NCBI RefSeq assembly: GCF_010119975.1
Contig: NZ_CP048222.1
Location: 7,788,501 to 7,852,500 of the forward strand
From: Rhodocytophaga rosea
Lineage (GTDB): Bacteria; Bacteroidota; Bacteroidia; Cytophagales; 172606-1
Reading direction: 5' to 3'
DNA: 64,000 bases
The number at the start of each line of letters is the position of its first letter. The first letter of the stretch is position 1. Below the pieces are notes generated by a model. The model was not told the origin of the DNA, searched no databases, and was given only the letters and a program-made list of their open reading frames with translations. Position numbers and translations under genes: made by a program. Shown piece by piece: positions 28,052 through 39,100 of this stretch.

Positions 28052-29248
28052 CTATTCGTTATCCTGGCTGATTTTGCCATAGATCATCGTCTGGTTGGAG
28101 AGTATTTTCGAAAAGCCGCGTACATCTTCTCCCGACCATGCATTGTTCATTTCACCATAACTGCCGAATTTTGCCGACATCAGGTCAAATTTCGATTCAA
28201 TTCCCAATACATAGAAACGATAGGGAGCCAGTTGGACATGTACGGTTCCGGTTACATGTTTTTGGGTATCTGTCAGGAAAGTTTCAATATTACGCATCAC
28301 TGGTTCCAGGAATTGCCCCTCATGCAGCAGGTTTCCATACCAGTTGGCCAGTTGTTCTTTCCAGTATAATTGCCATTTGGTAAGCACATGTTTTTCCAAG
28401 GTATGGTGTGCTTTAATAATGATCAGCGGAGCAGCGGCTTCAAAACCTACCCGTCCTTTAATACCAATAATGGTATCGCCTACGTGAATATCCCTTCCTA
28501 CGGCAAACGGAGTAGCTATTTCTGTAAGTTTTTTGATGGCATCAGCCGGGTTTTCGAATTTTTGTTCGTTGATGCCTTTTAGTTCTCCCTGTTCAAAATG
28601 CAGGTCTACCGTTTGAGGCTCCTCTTTGGTAAGCTGTGTTGGAAAAGCAGATTCCGGCAGGTATCCATGCGAAGTAAGTGTTTCTTTGCCTCCCACTGAA
28701 GTTCCCCACAGTCCTTTGTTGATAGAATAGGCCGCTTTATGCCATTCCTGCACCACACCTTTGGATTTGAGGTATTCAATCTCCTGTTCTCTGGATAGTT
28801 TATTATCGCGGATAGGCGTAATAATTTGTACATCCGGAATCAGAATGCGGAAAATGATGTCAAAGCGGACCTGGTCGTTGCCGGCACCAGTACTGCCATG
28901 GGCAACATATTTGGCTTGTATTTTCTTTGCATATTCAGCTACAGCCATTGCCTGAAAAGCCCGTTCTGCACTTACTGAAAGAGGATAGGTATTATTCTTT
29001 AAAATATTACCAAATACCAGGTATTTGATACACTGTTGATAGTAAGTATCTACCTGACTTACCGTGACATGGCTGGTTACCCCCAAGGATTTGGCTTTGT
29101 TTTCAATCTGCTGCAATTCTTCCGGGGAGAAGCCGCCTGTATCAACCAGTACCGAATGTACTTCCAGTCCTTTTTCTTCTGATAAATATTTTACGCAATA
29201 CGAGGTATCCAGGCCTCCGCTGAAAGCCAGAACTACTTTTTGTTTCAT
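28052..29248 (-). CDS. argG: Argininosuccinate synthase
   Basis: A 398-residue cytoplasmic ligase that joins citrulline and aspartate using ATP. The N-terminal P-loop of the N-type ATP pyrophosphatases, AFSGGLDTSYCVKYL, is at residues 8-22. The ATP/citrulline-binding stretch YVAHGSTGAGNDQVRFD and the later segment WGTSVGGKETLTSHGYLPES are typical. The length fits the family. It is the second gene of the operon after the GNAT gene; the gap holds a 12-bp inverted repeat. Confidence 0.96.
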   Translation of the reverse strand: MKQKVVLAFSGGLDTSYCVKYLSEEKGLEVHSVLVDTGGFSPEELQQIENKAKSLGVTSHVTVSQVDTYYQQCIKYLVFGNILKNNTYPLSVSAERAFQAMAVAEYAKKIQAKYVAHGSTGAGNDQVRFDIIFRILIPDVQIITPIRDNKLSREQEIEYLKSKGVVQEWHKAAYSINKGLWGTSVGGKETLTSHGYLPESAFPTQLTKEEPQTVDLHFEQGELKGINEQKFENPADAIKKLTEIATPFAVGRDIHVGDTIIGIKGRVGFEAAAPLIIIKAHHTLEKHVLTKWQLYWKEQLANWYGNLLHEGQFLEPVMRNIETFLTDTQKHVTGTVHVQLAPYRFYVLGIESKFDLMSAKFGSYGEMNNAWSGEDVRGFSKILSNQTMIYGKISQDNE

Positions 29249-29267
29249 TTGATATGACAGTTATTGA

Positions 29268-29334
29268 ACCGGGGTTTAGCAGGAAAACCAAGAATTAAAC
29301 TGATTTAAAAATTTCTTAGTCTCTAAACCCCGGT
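29268..29334. repeat. Inverted repeat in the GNAT-argG gap
   Basis: ACCGGGGTTTAG (29268-29279) and CTAAACCCCGGT (29323-29334) are exact reverse complements around 43 nt. It is GC-rich compared with its surroundings and has no T run facing argG, so it is not a plain terminator. It could be an attenuator-like or RNA-stability structure. Confidence 0.7.
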
Positions 29335-29358
29335 CTGGTGGTTAGTTTTAATTATAAA

Positions 29359-30027
29359 TTAAGACAATACTTTTTCTTCTTTTTCCTTGGACTGGTAAGT
29401 ATTGTACAATACCCTTTTTTTCAGCCGCAGCCACCTTTCATATAACCTGGACTTCTTGGCAAAATTCTGCTCATTTTTTTCAGGCTTTTTCTCGTCTGCC
29501 GGATCAAAGAGCATACCGGTACACAGGCAGTGTTTGCGGTTGGTACGGTTCAGAATATCATAGTTGATACAGCTGGCGCAGCCTTTCCAGAATGATTCAT
29601 CATCCGTCAGTTCGGAGAAAGTAACCGGCTTGTAACCTAAACTGGTGTTTATTTTCATCACCGCCAGACTAGTCGTTAACCCAAATATCTTGGCATGTGG
29701 GTATTTTTTTCTCGACAGTTCGAAAGCTTTTTCTTTGATACGTTTGGCTATGCCACTTTTCCGGTGTTCCGGATGAACAATCAATCCGGAATTGGCTACA
29801 AATTTACCATGTCCCCAGGTTTCAATGTAACAGAACCCTACAAATTCTCCGGCCAGGGTAGTGGCTATAATCGCTTTACCTTCCAGCATTTTCTGGATCA
29901 GATAATCGGGAGAACGTTTGGCAATACCGGTGCCTCTTGCTTTGGCACTTTCTTCCATGTGAAAACATATTTCCTCAGCTAACTTTAAGTGATTATAAGT
30001 AGCCGACTGGACAATGTATTCGCTCAT
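29359..30027 (-). CDS. GNAT acetyltransferase heading the arginine operon
   Basis: A 222-residue cytoplasmic acyl-CoA-dependent acyltransferase. The GNAT core has the strand GEFVGFCYIETWG and the acyl-CoA loop VHPEHRKSGIAKRI (the R/Q-x-x-G-x-G/A pattern). After the core comes a four-cysteine motif, Cys150-x2-Cys153 and Cys167-x-Cys169, near NRTNRKHCLCTGMLFDP, probably a metal site, then a basic coiled-coil tail. As the first gene before argG, argC and argD, it is a good candidate for the missing first step, acylation of glutamate, since no argA or argJ is in view. That role is inferred from position; the cysteine motif and fold are seen. Confidence 0.82.
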   Translation of the reverse strand: MSEYIVQSATYNHLKLAEEICFHMEESAKARGTGIAKRSPDYLIQKMLEGKAIIATTLAGEFVGFCYIETWGHGKFVANSGLIVHPEHRKSGIAKRIKEKAFELSRKKYPHAKIFGLTTSLAVMKINTSLGYKPVTFSELTDDESFWKGCASCINYDILNRTNRKHCLCTGMLFDPADEKKPEKNEQNFAKKSRLYERWLRLKKRVLYNTYQSKEKEEKVLS

Positions 30028-30506
30028 CTTGTATATTATGGGTTGTGTTTAAATTAAATGAAAATGATTAGTAAAAATTAAAATACACACTACACCTGTG
30101 AAAGCATTTTGCAGTATTAAAATTTCAGTATAAGTTTTCAAGAGTAGTTTGCCACGTAGGCAAAACGAGATATGTCAGTTCCGCGGGTGCGGTAACCTAA
30201 ACCTAAATGGGGTAGTATGGAAAAACGTATCGATCAATGTGGTATAGTACCTAATCCGTTGTTGACGCAAATTTTATAAAATATAATTTTAGTAAGCAAA
30301 TCTTTTACCAAAATTTTTAAAACCTTGAAGGAAACCTATCAGAATAATAACTTTGATACTTACTTACATCAATTAAACACAAATGCTGCAAAATAATTCA
30401 ATAACTCATTAAATTTCTAACGGATCTTTACGGAAAACGAGCTTGCAAGATTCAACCGGCTCATTATTAGCAGATTTGATAGGATTCTTTGGCATTTCTT
30501 TTACGC
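30028..30506. other. Long leader and promoter region of the arginine operon
   Basis: About 480 bp without a gene. A possible minus-strand promoter uses CAAA blocks at 30297-30300 (-33, TTTG on the coding strand) and 30268-30271 (-7, TTTG), which would give a leader over 200 nt long. The leader holds a hairpin TTTGCC / GGCAAA (30148-30164) with a 5-nt loop. No conventional Arg-rich leader peptide on the right strand was found. Confidence 0.35.
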
Positions 30507-30986
30507 TCAATACCGAATACCCAGCTTTTTATAGATAAAACTCAGCAGCCAGGCTGGTCCGATCAATAAAAACTGGAGATCTTTAAAAAAGGAAGGCTTT
30601 TTTCCTTCTATTTTATGGCCGATAAATTGTCCGACCCAGGCTGCAGCAAATATAATCAGAGATATGGCCCAGAGTGGAAGTACAGCTCTTTGAGAGAGTA
30701 TATAGTTTCCAAGCGCAATTATAAAAGCGATCAATAGCATTCCCAGAAATAGGGTAAATGATAGCCTCAGATAAAAGAATAAAGCAAGTAATAGAAAAAA
30801 GGTACCCCAGTTTATAAAATCGTCGAAAGGAGCTGGCAAACTGGCAACAAAAGGGCAAGGAATAGACCATAATAACCCGATGATACTAAACATAATTAGT
30901 GGTACACATACCCAATGGACGAGCTTATTGGTATGGTTCTGGTGGCTTTCACTATATTCAGAAAACCATTCTTGTGGTGTTTTCAT
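30507..30986 (-). CDS. Mpo1-like (DUF962) membrane protein
   Basis: A 159-residue protein of the DUF962/Mpo1 family, with about four hydrophobic segments. The N-terminal signature reads EYSESHQNHTNKLVHWVCVP, in which His15 and His18 and the later His of LVHW are conserved. A second histidine site is in WVGQFIGHKIEGKKPSFF. In yeast, Mpo1 is an Fe(II) dioxygenase for 2-hydroxy fatty acids in phytosphingosine breakdown, and these histidines are its metal ligands. A similar fatty-acid alpha-oxidation step is possible in Bacteroidota, which make sphingolipids, but the substrate here is not shown. It stands alone. Confidence 0.85.
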   Translation of the reverse strand: MKTPQEWFSEYSESHQNHTNKLVHWVCVPLIMFSIIGLLWSIPCPFVASLPAPFDDFINWGTFFLLLALFFYLRLSFTLFLGMLLIAFIIALGNYILSQRAVLPLWAISLIIFAAAWVGQFIGHKIEGKKPSFFKDLQFLLIGPAWLLSFIYKKLGIRY

Positions 30987-31107
30987 AGGTATAGATCTAT
31001 AAAATACAATTTAATCTACTTTACGTACAAAGTCAAGGCGGCATTAATGTGATTGACTCTATTTTGGTAATTTGTATACCTTATAATTCTATAAATTAAG
31101 TGAATAG

Positions 31108-31470
31108 TTAATCCTCCGGGTAGGGAATAAATACAAAGTTGGTAAAGTCTGTGTCTACAACAAATAAACAGCAGAACTCATCCGGGTCTTTATAGGCTTG
31201 TTTGAATACATCAGCCTCTTCTACTAGTTTGAGCTGCTCAAATTCTTCCAGAAACGATGCATAATAATTCCACACGGTTGCCATCTCATATTTCCCGATC
31301 AGCAGACGGCCAATAGGTAGATCTGTTTTACTCACCGGAAAAATAGGGAAGGGGGAAAACCCCCGTTTGCGGATCTGATAAGAAGCTTCTTTTAAGGTAT
31401 CAGATACCAGGGCAAAGTCTTTGGTGATTGTACCTAAATATTTGCCATTTAGTTCAGGATCATTGTTCAT
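31108..31470 (-). CDS. Conserved-looking hypothetical protein, 120 residues
   Basis: I do not recognise this protein. It has an acidic, soluble sequence without signal peptide or membrane segment. A helix-rich start (ITKDFALVSDTLKEASYQIRK) is followed by a mixed region with short strands such as GRLLIGKYEMATVWNYY, and the last third ends in CCLFVVDTDFTNFVFIPYPED, which looks like an edge strand of a small alpha/beta fold. Codon use and the length of the frame suggest a real gene. It has its own transcription unit between the Mpo1-like gene and the divergent NADH dehydrogenase. Confidence 0.65.
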   Translation of the reverse strand: MNNDPELNGKYLGTITKDFALVSDTLKEASYQIRKRGFSPFPIFPVSKTDLPIGRLLIGKYEMATVWNYYASFLEEFEQLKLVEEADVFKQAYKDPDEFCCLFVVDTDFTNFVFIPYPED

Positions 31471-31640
31471 AAAAAGCGTATAATAATTTTATTGCTGTTT
31501 AAAGTGTAATTTTATATTAGATGTAAAATTAATTAAAATTAAAGGCATACTTCTGTAAAAAAGTACGTATTTGACTTAGGGGCGACTATAAATAATTTTT
31601 ATATTACTGTATTGTTCATGTAGTTTAACCTATTTACATT

Positions 31641-31648
31641 TAGTTTTG
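31641..31648 (+). promoter_or_regulatory. Bacteroidota-type -7 element before the NADH dehydrogenase gene
   Basis: TAGTTTTG is an exact TAnnTTTG match, 19 bp before the ATG. The matching -33 TTTG is not clear (only a TTG 26 bp upstream), so this is a candidate. Confidence 0.45.
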
Positions 31649-31667
31649 AGAAAATAAATTCAATAGT

Positions 31668-32999
31668 ATGCTTGAGCAAACCAGAATTGCAGATACCGGT
31701 AAAATACGCATTGTAATTATAGGAGGAGGCTTTGGAGGTATAGAACTGGCCAAGTCTCTGGCAGGTGCTGAAGTACAGGTAGTACTGATTGACAAACAAA
31801 ACCACCACACCTTTCAGCCTTTACTCTACCAGGTATCCACAGCCGGTCTGGAAGCTGATTCTATTGTGTATCCATTCCGTAAAATATTCGATAAACAGGA
31901 TAATTTTTATTTTCGCCTGGCCGAAGTTCAATCGGTAGATACCACTACCCAGATTGTAGAAACTTCTATTGGTCTGCTACGCTACGATTATCTGGTGATT
32001 GCTACCGGGGCTACCACCAATTATTATGGCAATGAACAGATTCAGAAACATGCCACTCCTATAAAAAATATCGAAGATGCCCTTTCATTGAGGAATACGA
32101 TACTTAGCAATTTTGAAAAAGCCCTGCAAATAGACGATGAAGAGCAACTCAACAGCCTGATGGATTATGTGATTGTAGGCGGTGGACCTACTGGCGTGGA
32201 AGTAGCCGGTGCCTTAAGTGAACTGCGTAAACATGTATTTCCAAAAGATTATAAAGAACTCGACTTTGTAAAGATGGATATCCACTTGATTCAGAGCGGC
32301 CCAAAATTGTTAAACGGCATGTCTGACGAAGCATCTGTAAAAGCGCAAAAATTTCTGGAGGATTTTGGGGTAAAAATATGGTTTGACCGGAAAGTAGTAT
32401 CTTATGATGGGTATACAGTTACGCTGGATAGCGGAGAAAAGCTGATCAGCCGTACCATGATCTGGGCAGCCGGTGTAGCCGGTGCTCCCATCGAAGGCAT
32501 ACGCAAAGAAAGTATAGTAAGGGGAAACCGGTTTAAAGTAGATACCTATAACCGGGTTGAAGGGTATGATAATATTTTTGCCATAGGTGACATTGCCGCT
32601 ATGGTAACAGAAGAAAACCCACAAGGGCATCCGATGATGGCGCAGCCAGCCATGCAGCAGGGCAGATTATTGGGTAAAAACCTGCAGAATATCATAGTAA
32701 GTAAACCTTTAAAGCCATTTGAATATAGTGACAAAGGCTCTATGGCTACTGTTGGCCGCAATCATGCGGTAGCAGATTTGAAAGTGATGAAAAAAGAATA
32801 CCGCACCCAGGGACTTATTGCCTGGTTTATATGGATGTTTATTCACTTGATTTCTGTGATTGGCTTTAAAAACAGGTTTTTTGTGCTGATGAACTGGATG
32901 TGGAGCTACTTCAGCTATGATAAAGGTATCCGCCTGATTATTGGCAAGAAAAAAGAAAATATTCCGGTAGAAGCTGTTACGCAAAAAGCAGTGGTATAA
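31668..32999 (+). CDS. Type II NADH dehydrogenase (NDH-2 family FAD oxidoreductase)
   Basis: A 443-residue single-subunit flavoprotein that passes electrons from NADH to the quinone pool without pumping protons. Two Rossmann motifs are present: IGGGFGGIELAKSL for FAD (about 17-30) and VGGGPTGVEVAGALSELR for NADH (about 168-185). The segment AIGDIAAM follows and is typical of the FAD-binding second half. The C-terminus has a hydrophobic stretch (WFIWMFIHLISVIGFKNRFF) and an aromatic-rich tail that anchors these enzymes to the inner face of the membrane. Single gene with a promoter and a strong terminator. Confidence 0.92.
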   Translation: MLEQTRIADTGKIRIVIIGGGFGGIELAKSLAGAEVQVVLIDKQNHHTFQPLLYQVSTAGLEADSIVYPFRKIFDKQDNFYFRLAEVQSVDTTTQIVETSIGLLRYDYLVIATGATTNYYGNEQIQKHATPIKNIEDALSLRNTILSNFEKALQIDDEEQLNSLMDYVIVGGGPTGVEVAGALSELRKHVFPKDYKELDFVKMDIHLIQSGPKLLNGMSDEASVKAQKFLEDFGVKIWFDRKVVSYDGYTVTLDSGEKLISRTMIWAAGVAGAPIEGIRKESIVRGNRFKVDTYNRVEGYDNIFAIGDIAAMVTEENPQGHPMMAQPAMQQGRLLGKNLQNIIVSKPLKPFEYSDKGSMATVGRNHAVADLKVMKKEYRTQGLIAWFIWMFIHLISVIGFKNRFFVLMNWMWSYFSYDKGIRLIIGKKKENIPVEAVTQKAVV

Positions 33000-33059
33000 A
33001 TACTACATAAGCCTGAATTGTTGCGCTATAAACTTATCTGCTGCAAGATAGATTTCTCA

Positions 33060-33103
33060 TTCAATACAAAACCCGGTAGCTATTTACCGGGTTTTGTATT
33101 GAA
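33060..33103. terminator. Long bidirectional terminator
   Basis: A 19-bp perfect stem (33060-33078 against 33085-33103) has a 6-nt loop. It lies between the convergent NADH dehydrogenase gene and the large sugar dehydrogenase gene. Confidence 0.88.
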
Positions 33104-33120
33104 AGGCAGGGAATAGTTAT

Positions 33121-36100
33121 TTAGTGTTTATCAATGATGATCTTCTGAGGCTTAACTATACGCTTTCCTGCCAGCCTGATTAAATACATTCCATTGGCTA
33201 AACTGCCTACCTGATAGACTACCTGCTGCTTGTCACCTGCTTCTACCGGTTGATCAAACAAATTAGCCACTAAATTCCCTCTCATGTCAAATAACTGCAG
33301 GGTAGCCTGTTGACTTTCAGGAAAACTAAACTCGATGCTGATCTGTTTGGAAGCAGGTACTGGATAAGCTAATAGTTCTGTACTTGCCTGCCCTTCTTCC
33401 AATTCATCCCCGATCCGGTTGATGCTGGAAACAAAAGGAGAGAGTCTGTTACCGGCGATGGGTCTTTCCAGGGTGCCATCTGGCAGTTGCCAGCCCACAG
33501 CCAGGTTATCCGTTCCGGTGCCTTCCTTGTGTAAAGCTTCAATGTAATAACGCTTACCCGCCTGCAAAGAGATGGCCATTGACTTTTGGGTGGTATACTT
33601 TTCCCATTCTCTCACAGCTGTGAAGTAAGTAACAGAGGCAATCTTTACTTTGTTGGCCGGATCACTATTGGAAGACAACCACAGTTCGGATTTATCATCA
33701 GAGGCAATCCAGAAGATATAACTACCACTTTGAGGGGGGCAAATATAGCCTCTGAGGCGTTGACCATAGTTGCTGCCGATGTTGGTGGGCGTTTCAAAAG
33801 AGGAGAGCTGCGCTACCAGGGCAGGGGTGGTGGTGAGAGGAATCAGATTGACCGAATTGCCTGCCACATTGTTCCACACTTCCCGAAGGATAGTGCCGGA
33901 AGCGGTGCAGGTTTCTGTGGCTGCCACACTGATATTTACCACAGTAGAAGTAGTAACAGCATTCAGATTATCGATGGCTTTAGCCGTGATTTGATAGGAG
34001 CCAGCACTTACATTACTCCAAGTAAACTCATAAGGACTAGATAAGTCTTCACCTAACTTAATTGAACCTTGATAGAATTCTACTTTACTAATAGTGCCAT
34101 CAGTGTCTGTGGCGGTGGCTGCCAATGTAATACTTGTCGGAGCCGTGAAACTCGCATTGTTGACAGGAGATGTTAAAGCCACTGTTGGCAATTGATTTAC
34201 AGGCTGATTTACTTTCCAAAGTTCCAAACCTGACAGGTTAGCGGCTCCTCCACTAGCGCCTATGTTGAGAATGCCATCGGCAATGGTAGTGCGATACGGA
34301 CCTAACTTTGCCCAGCTTCCCTTTCCGCCGGTGGAATAATTGCTGAGGATCACCTGTCCTTCCAGGGTGAGTGAATAGGGTTCAGGAGCAGAATCTTCCC
34401 ATACATACAAGTACAAATCATATTCTCCATTGCTTACCCCACTCAAAGCAAGACTAGCCGGTGCAGAAGCCAGGGAATAGATTGAAGATCGGATCATGGA
34501 AGCTCTGGCGGCATCGGTTGCCGGAGAAAGGGTGATGTTCTGATTGGCAAACACCCGGCCACTGTAAGTGAATCCTGCGGCAGTGGCACTGGCTTCAAAA
34601 GTGCGGGTATCAATGGTTAGCGTTCCTCCATTCAGATTGAGGGCTCTGTAAAAGCTCACCGCTGCCGCCGGACTGACTGTGATAGTAATCACAGAGGAAG
34701 TAGTAACAGCATTCAGGTTATCGGTAGCAATAGCCGTGATTTGATAGCTGCCTGCTGCTACATTACTCCAGGTAAACTCATAAGGACTAGATAAGTCTTC
34801 ACCAATTTTGGTCGTGCCTTGATAGAACTCCACTTTACTTACTGACCCATCTGCATCCGAAGCAGTGGCAGTTAGAGTGATATTATTACCGGCTGTGAAA
34901 GTTGAATTGTTCGCAGGCGCTGTTAAACTTACAATGGGCGCCTGGTTATCTTGACTTACTGTAATATTTACCACAGAAGAAGTAGTGGTGGCATTCAGAT
35001 TATCGATGGCTTTAGCCGTGAGCTGATAGCTTCCTGCTCCTACATTGGTCCATGAATAGCTGTATGGACTAGTTAAGTCTTCACCTAACTTAGTAGTGCC
35101 TTGGTAGAACTCTACTTTACTTACAGTCCCATCTGCATCCGAAGCGGCAGCGGCTAAGGAAACAGAAGCCGGCGCCGTGAAACTCGCATTGTTGACAGGG
35201 GATGTTAAAGCCACTATTGGCAATTGATTTACAGGCTGATTTACTTTCCAAAGTTCCAAACCTGACAGGTTAGCGGCTCCTCCACTAGCGCCTATGTTGA
35301 GAATGCCATCGGCAATGGTAGTGCGATACGGACCTAACTTTGCCCAGCTTCCCTTTCCGCCGGTGGAATAATTGCTGAGGATCACCTGTCCTTCCAGGGT
35401 GAGTGAATAGGGTTCAGGAGCAGAATCTTCCCATACATACAAGTACAAATCATATTCTCCATTGCTTACCCCACTCAAAGCAAGACTAGCCGGTGCAGAA
35501 GCCAGGGAATAGATTGAAGATCGGATCATGGAAGCTCTGGCGGCATCGGTTGCCGGAGAAAGGGTGATGTTCTGATTGGCAAACACCCGGCCACTGTAAG
35601 TGAATCCTGCGGCAGTGGCACTGGCTTCAAAAGTGCGGGTATCAATGGTTAGCGTTCCTCCATTCAGATTGAGGGCTCTGTAAAAGCTCACCGCTGCCGC
35701 CGGACTGACTGTGATAGTAATCACAGAGGAAGTAGTAACAGCATTCAGGTTATCGGTAGCAATAGCCGTGAGTTGATAGGAGCCAGCACTTACATTACTC
35801 CAGGTAAACTCATAAGGACTAGATAAGTCTTCACCAATTTTGGTCGTGCCTTGATAGAACTCCACTTTACTTACTGACCCATCTGCATCTGTGGCGGTGG
35901 CAGTTAGAGTGATATTATTACCGGCTGTGAAAGTTGAATTGTTCGCAGGCGCTGTTAAACTTACAATGGGCGCCTGGTTATCTTGACTTACTGTAATATT
36001 TACCACAGAAGAAGTAGTGGTGGCATTCAGATTATCGATGGCTTTAGCCGTGAGCTGATAGCTTCCTGCTCCTACATTGGTCCATGAATAGCTGTATGGA

Positions 36101-39100
36101 CTTGTCAGATCTTCACCTAACTTAATTGAACCTTGATAGAATTCTATTTTACTAATAGTGCCATCAGTGTCTGAGGCTTGTGCCTCAATGATAACAGTGG
36201 CCGGAGCATTAAAACTGGTATTTGTGGCCGGAGCAATTATATTGGCAGAAGGAGCCAGGTTTCCCGAGGAAATCACAGACACATCAGAAAAAGTAGAAGT
36301 ATTGATTAATGTGGTATCATGTGAAGTTAAAGAGAGGCCCACATAAATAGTATTGCCCATCGTAATAGTTGTCTCCCATAAGGGGGTCCAGTTTACACCA
36401 TCCGAAGAATGAGAAGCCGTAAAAGCATCTGTGTTCCGGACTAGTTTCAGCCAGGTGGGTGCACTTCCATTTTGACCTTGATAGGCTGGCTGGCTTGTAC
36501 CTTGCCGGGACATCAGCAGGGTACCTCTAGGATTAACAACTGTTGCAACAAAAGACGAATTTGCATCTAAACTTTCTCTAAACATCATCCCGGCCAGTGC
36601 GTTTGCATTCGTTGCTTCGATGCTGTTTACCTTTGCAATAATGGTGCTGTTTCCTGATACAGGTTGATATACATAATGAAAGGCATCAGGGGGTATCCAG
36701 TAATCATATCCGGAGCTTTTTACAGTAAATACGCCATTATTAAACGATGCTCCCCCGGTTATAGCAACAGCACCAATGTCCGTGTGTCGCCATGGCGCAG
36801 GCAATTGAGCAGAAACCTGACTTACATTCACTGTTACCATGGACGATGTAGTTGATCCATTCAGGTTGTCAGTAGCTTTAGCAGTTAATTGATACGTGCC
36901 AGGTGCTACATCACTCCAGTTAAAACTGTATGGGCTTTCAAAAGCTTCCCCCAGTTTTGTGGCGCCATTGTAAAACTCTACTTTGGTTACTGCTCCATCT
37001 TCATCAGAGGCATCTGCATTTATTACAATACTAGCCGGGACAGTAAAACCGGCATTATTTTCCGGAGAAGAGATACCAACAGTTGGAAGAATATTTGTTC
37101 CACCACAATTAGGATACAACCTTACTTCTTTTGTTGTAGAAAGCCCTGCGCCATCTGTTACAGTAAGTGTTATCCGGTAGAAATAACTTTGGCCGTCGCA
37201 ACCGATTGGATCAATGGTGGTGGTCGTCTGCTTTTGAGTATCTATGGGTTCGGGGTGCATGTGGTCTTCATGATGTAGGGTAGTTTGCCATTGATAACTC
37301 AACTGACTGGCACTATGCTCCTGGTCAGTAACGGTAGCCCGTAGATTAAGTGTCGTTTCTTCGTTTATAGAATACAAACCGTTATTAACAGGACTTGTAA
37401 TAGTTACATTCGGAGGGGTATTATTAGCCGAGATGACAAGTGTCGTCTGATCAGTGGCAATATTATCGCTCACTTTTAAGGTAACTGTGAATTTGGTAGG
37501 CACAGCAGTGTTCGTAGTAAAGGTATGACTAGGGTTCGCCTCAGTACTGATTGCAGAACCATCTCCAAAGTTCCATTCATACGTTAAAGGAAACCCTTCC
37601 GGGTCAGTAGAATTACTCCCTGTAAACTGTACGGTAAGCGGACTTGTGCCATACGAATTATCTACCGATGCAACTGCGTTGGGAGGAAGATTACTTGTAT
37701 TCGTAATTTTTCTGATCTCTGATCCAAAATTAATATAATACAAGCCGCCAGTAATAGGATGAGTGGCCATGTATACCACAATAGCCGTATTGTTGATAAA
37801 ATTTGTAATGGCAACTGGCTTGTCGGCAGTTGTTACAGAAACATTCCGTATCCAGCCTGCTCCATAATCCCCATGAAAATAAGTGTTTTTATATTCAGGC
37901 GGAAAATCATCTCCAGTATAAAATACGCCACCGGTAGAAGCATTCCCTCTGAACATAGGCCCGGATACTGGCGAGCCTGAAGCACCTACATTGATTATTG
38001 CAGCCGTTTCTCCATTAAAAATTCCAGTCCTTGCCAGGTCGGTTCCATGTTTCCAGTCTAGTATAGGCCTGGTATGAATAAAAGTAGGAATGGCAGGAGG
38101 AATGGTTTGTGAGGCATCACAGGGATTGGGAAAACTACTTGTACCACTTGCAGTAGCTTGTTTCAAAAGTTCATTAAAACGGAAATATTGCCTGGTACAA
38201 CCATTTATGCCATACAAAGGATTAGGGGCAAACTGGTTTTCTGTCGTCTGAGTAGCATAGGAGGGCCAGTTAGGGTCCGAATGGTAGTCGAGTCCTTCAA
38301 AAATAGGCCATCCCAGGTTTAAACCCGGACGGTCAATTACATTCAATTCTTCAAATACATTCCACCCTACATCTCCTACATACAATACTCCTGGGTTTGC
38401 ATCATCAGGATTATGGCTGCCTGTACCTGGTTTAAGTAGGGTGCGAAAAGGATTTCTTAAACCAAGCGCCCATACTTTAGAACGGACAGAATTAGGATTA
38501 GCCGGATCATAGAAAGGATTGCTTGGAATGCCAGCACCAGTTTCCGGATCTATTCTGAGAATTTTTCCATTCGGACTATCTAGGAGCTGCGAACGGAATG
38601 AACCTACATTATCTTTGGTCGTAATAATCCCATCATTAAGGCCCTGTGGTGCATAACTGTTGCCGATAGCGCCGCCAATATCTGTGCCTGACGGAGATGC
38701 CCCATCGCCTGCCGAAACAAGTAAGGTACCATCTGTGCCAAATACAAGGGAACCCACTCCATGCGTTCTGCTCAATGTAGGAATACCAGTTGATTTAGTG
38801 GCACCCAGAAGTATTTTGCGATCTGATGCAGTATAACCATTTGCTGTTGTGGTAGCTGTATAACGGGTTAAACGCCCGATAGTAGCTGTAGAATAAAGGT
38901 TTGTGGTTTCACTATAAGAAGCTGTGCCATAATATAACAGGTGATGCCGGTCCACTACATATAAAACATAAAAATACCCATTGATCTCAAACTTTGGGTC
39001 CAGGGCAAATCCCAGCATACCATGATCATGCCAGGCACCCACCTCAGGACTTATATCCAGAAGCAAAGATTTTACACCATTTTCTACCACCCAGACTTTT

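Noticed and set aside
30172-30195. Tiny frame MSVPRVR with two arginine codons near the arginine operon
   Set aside because: It is on the plus strand while the operon runs on the minus strand, so it cannot be its leader peptide.
33586-34044. 152-codon plus-strand frame opposite the giant secreted protein
   Set aside because: It is antisense to the PA14 and Ig-like coding region; low-complexity translation, no start context, and not kept in the duplicated copies.
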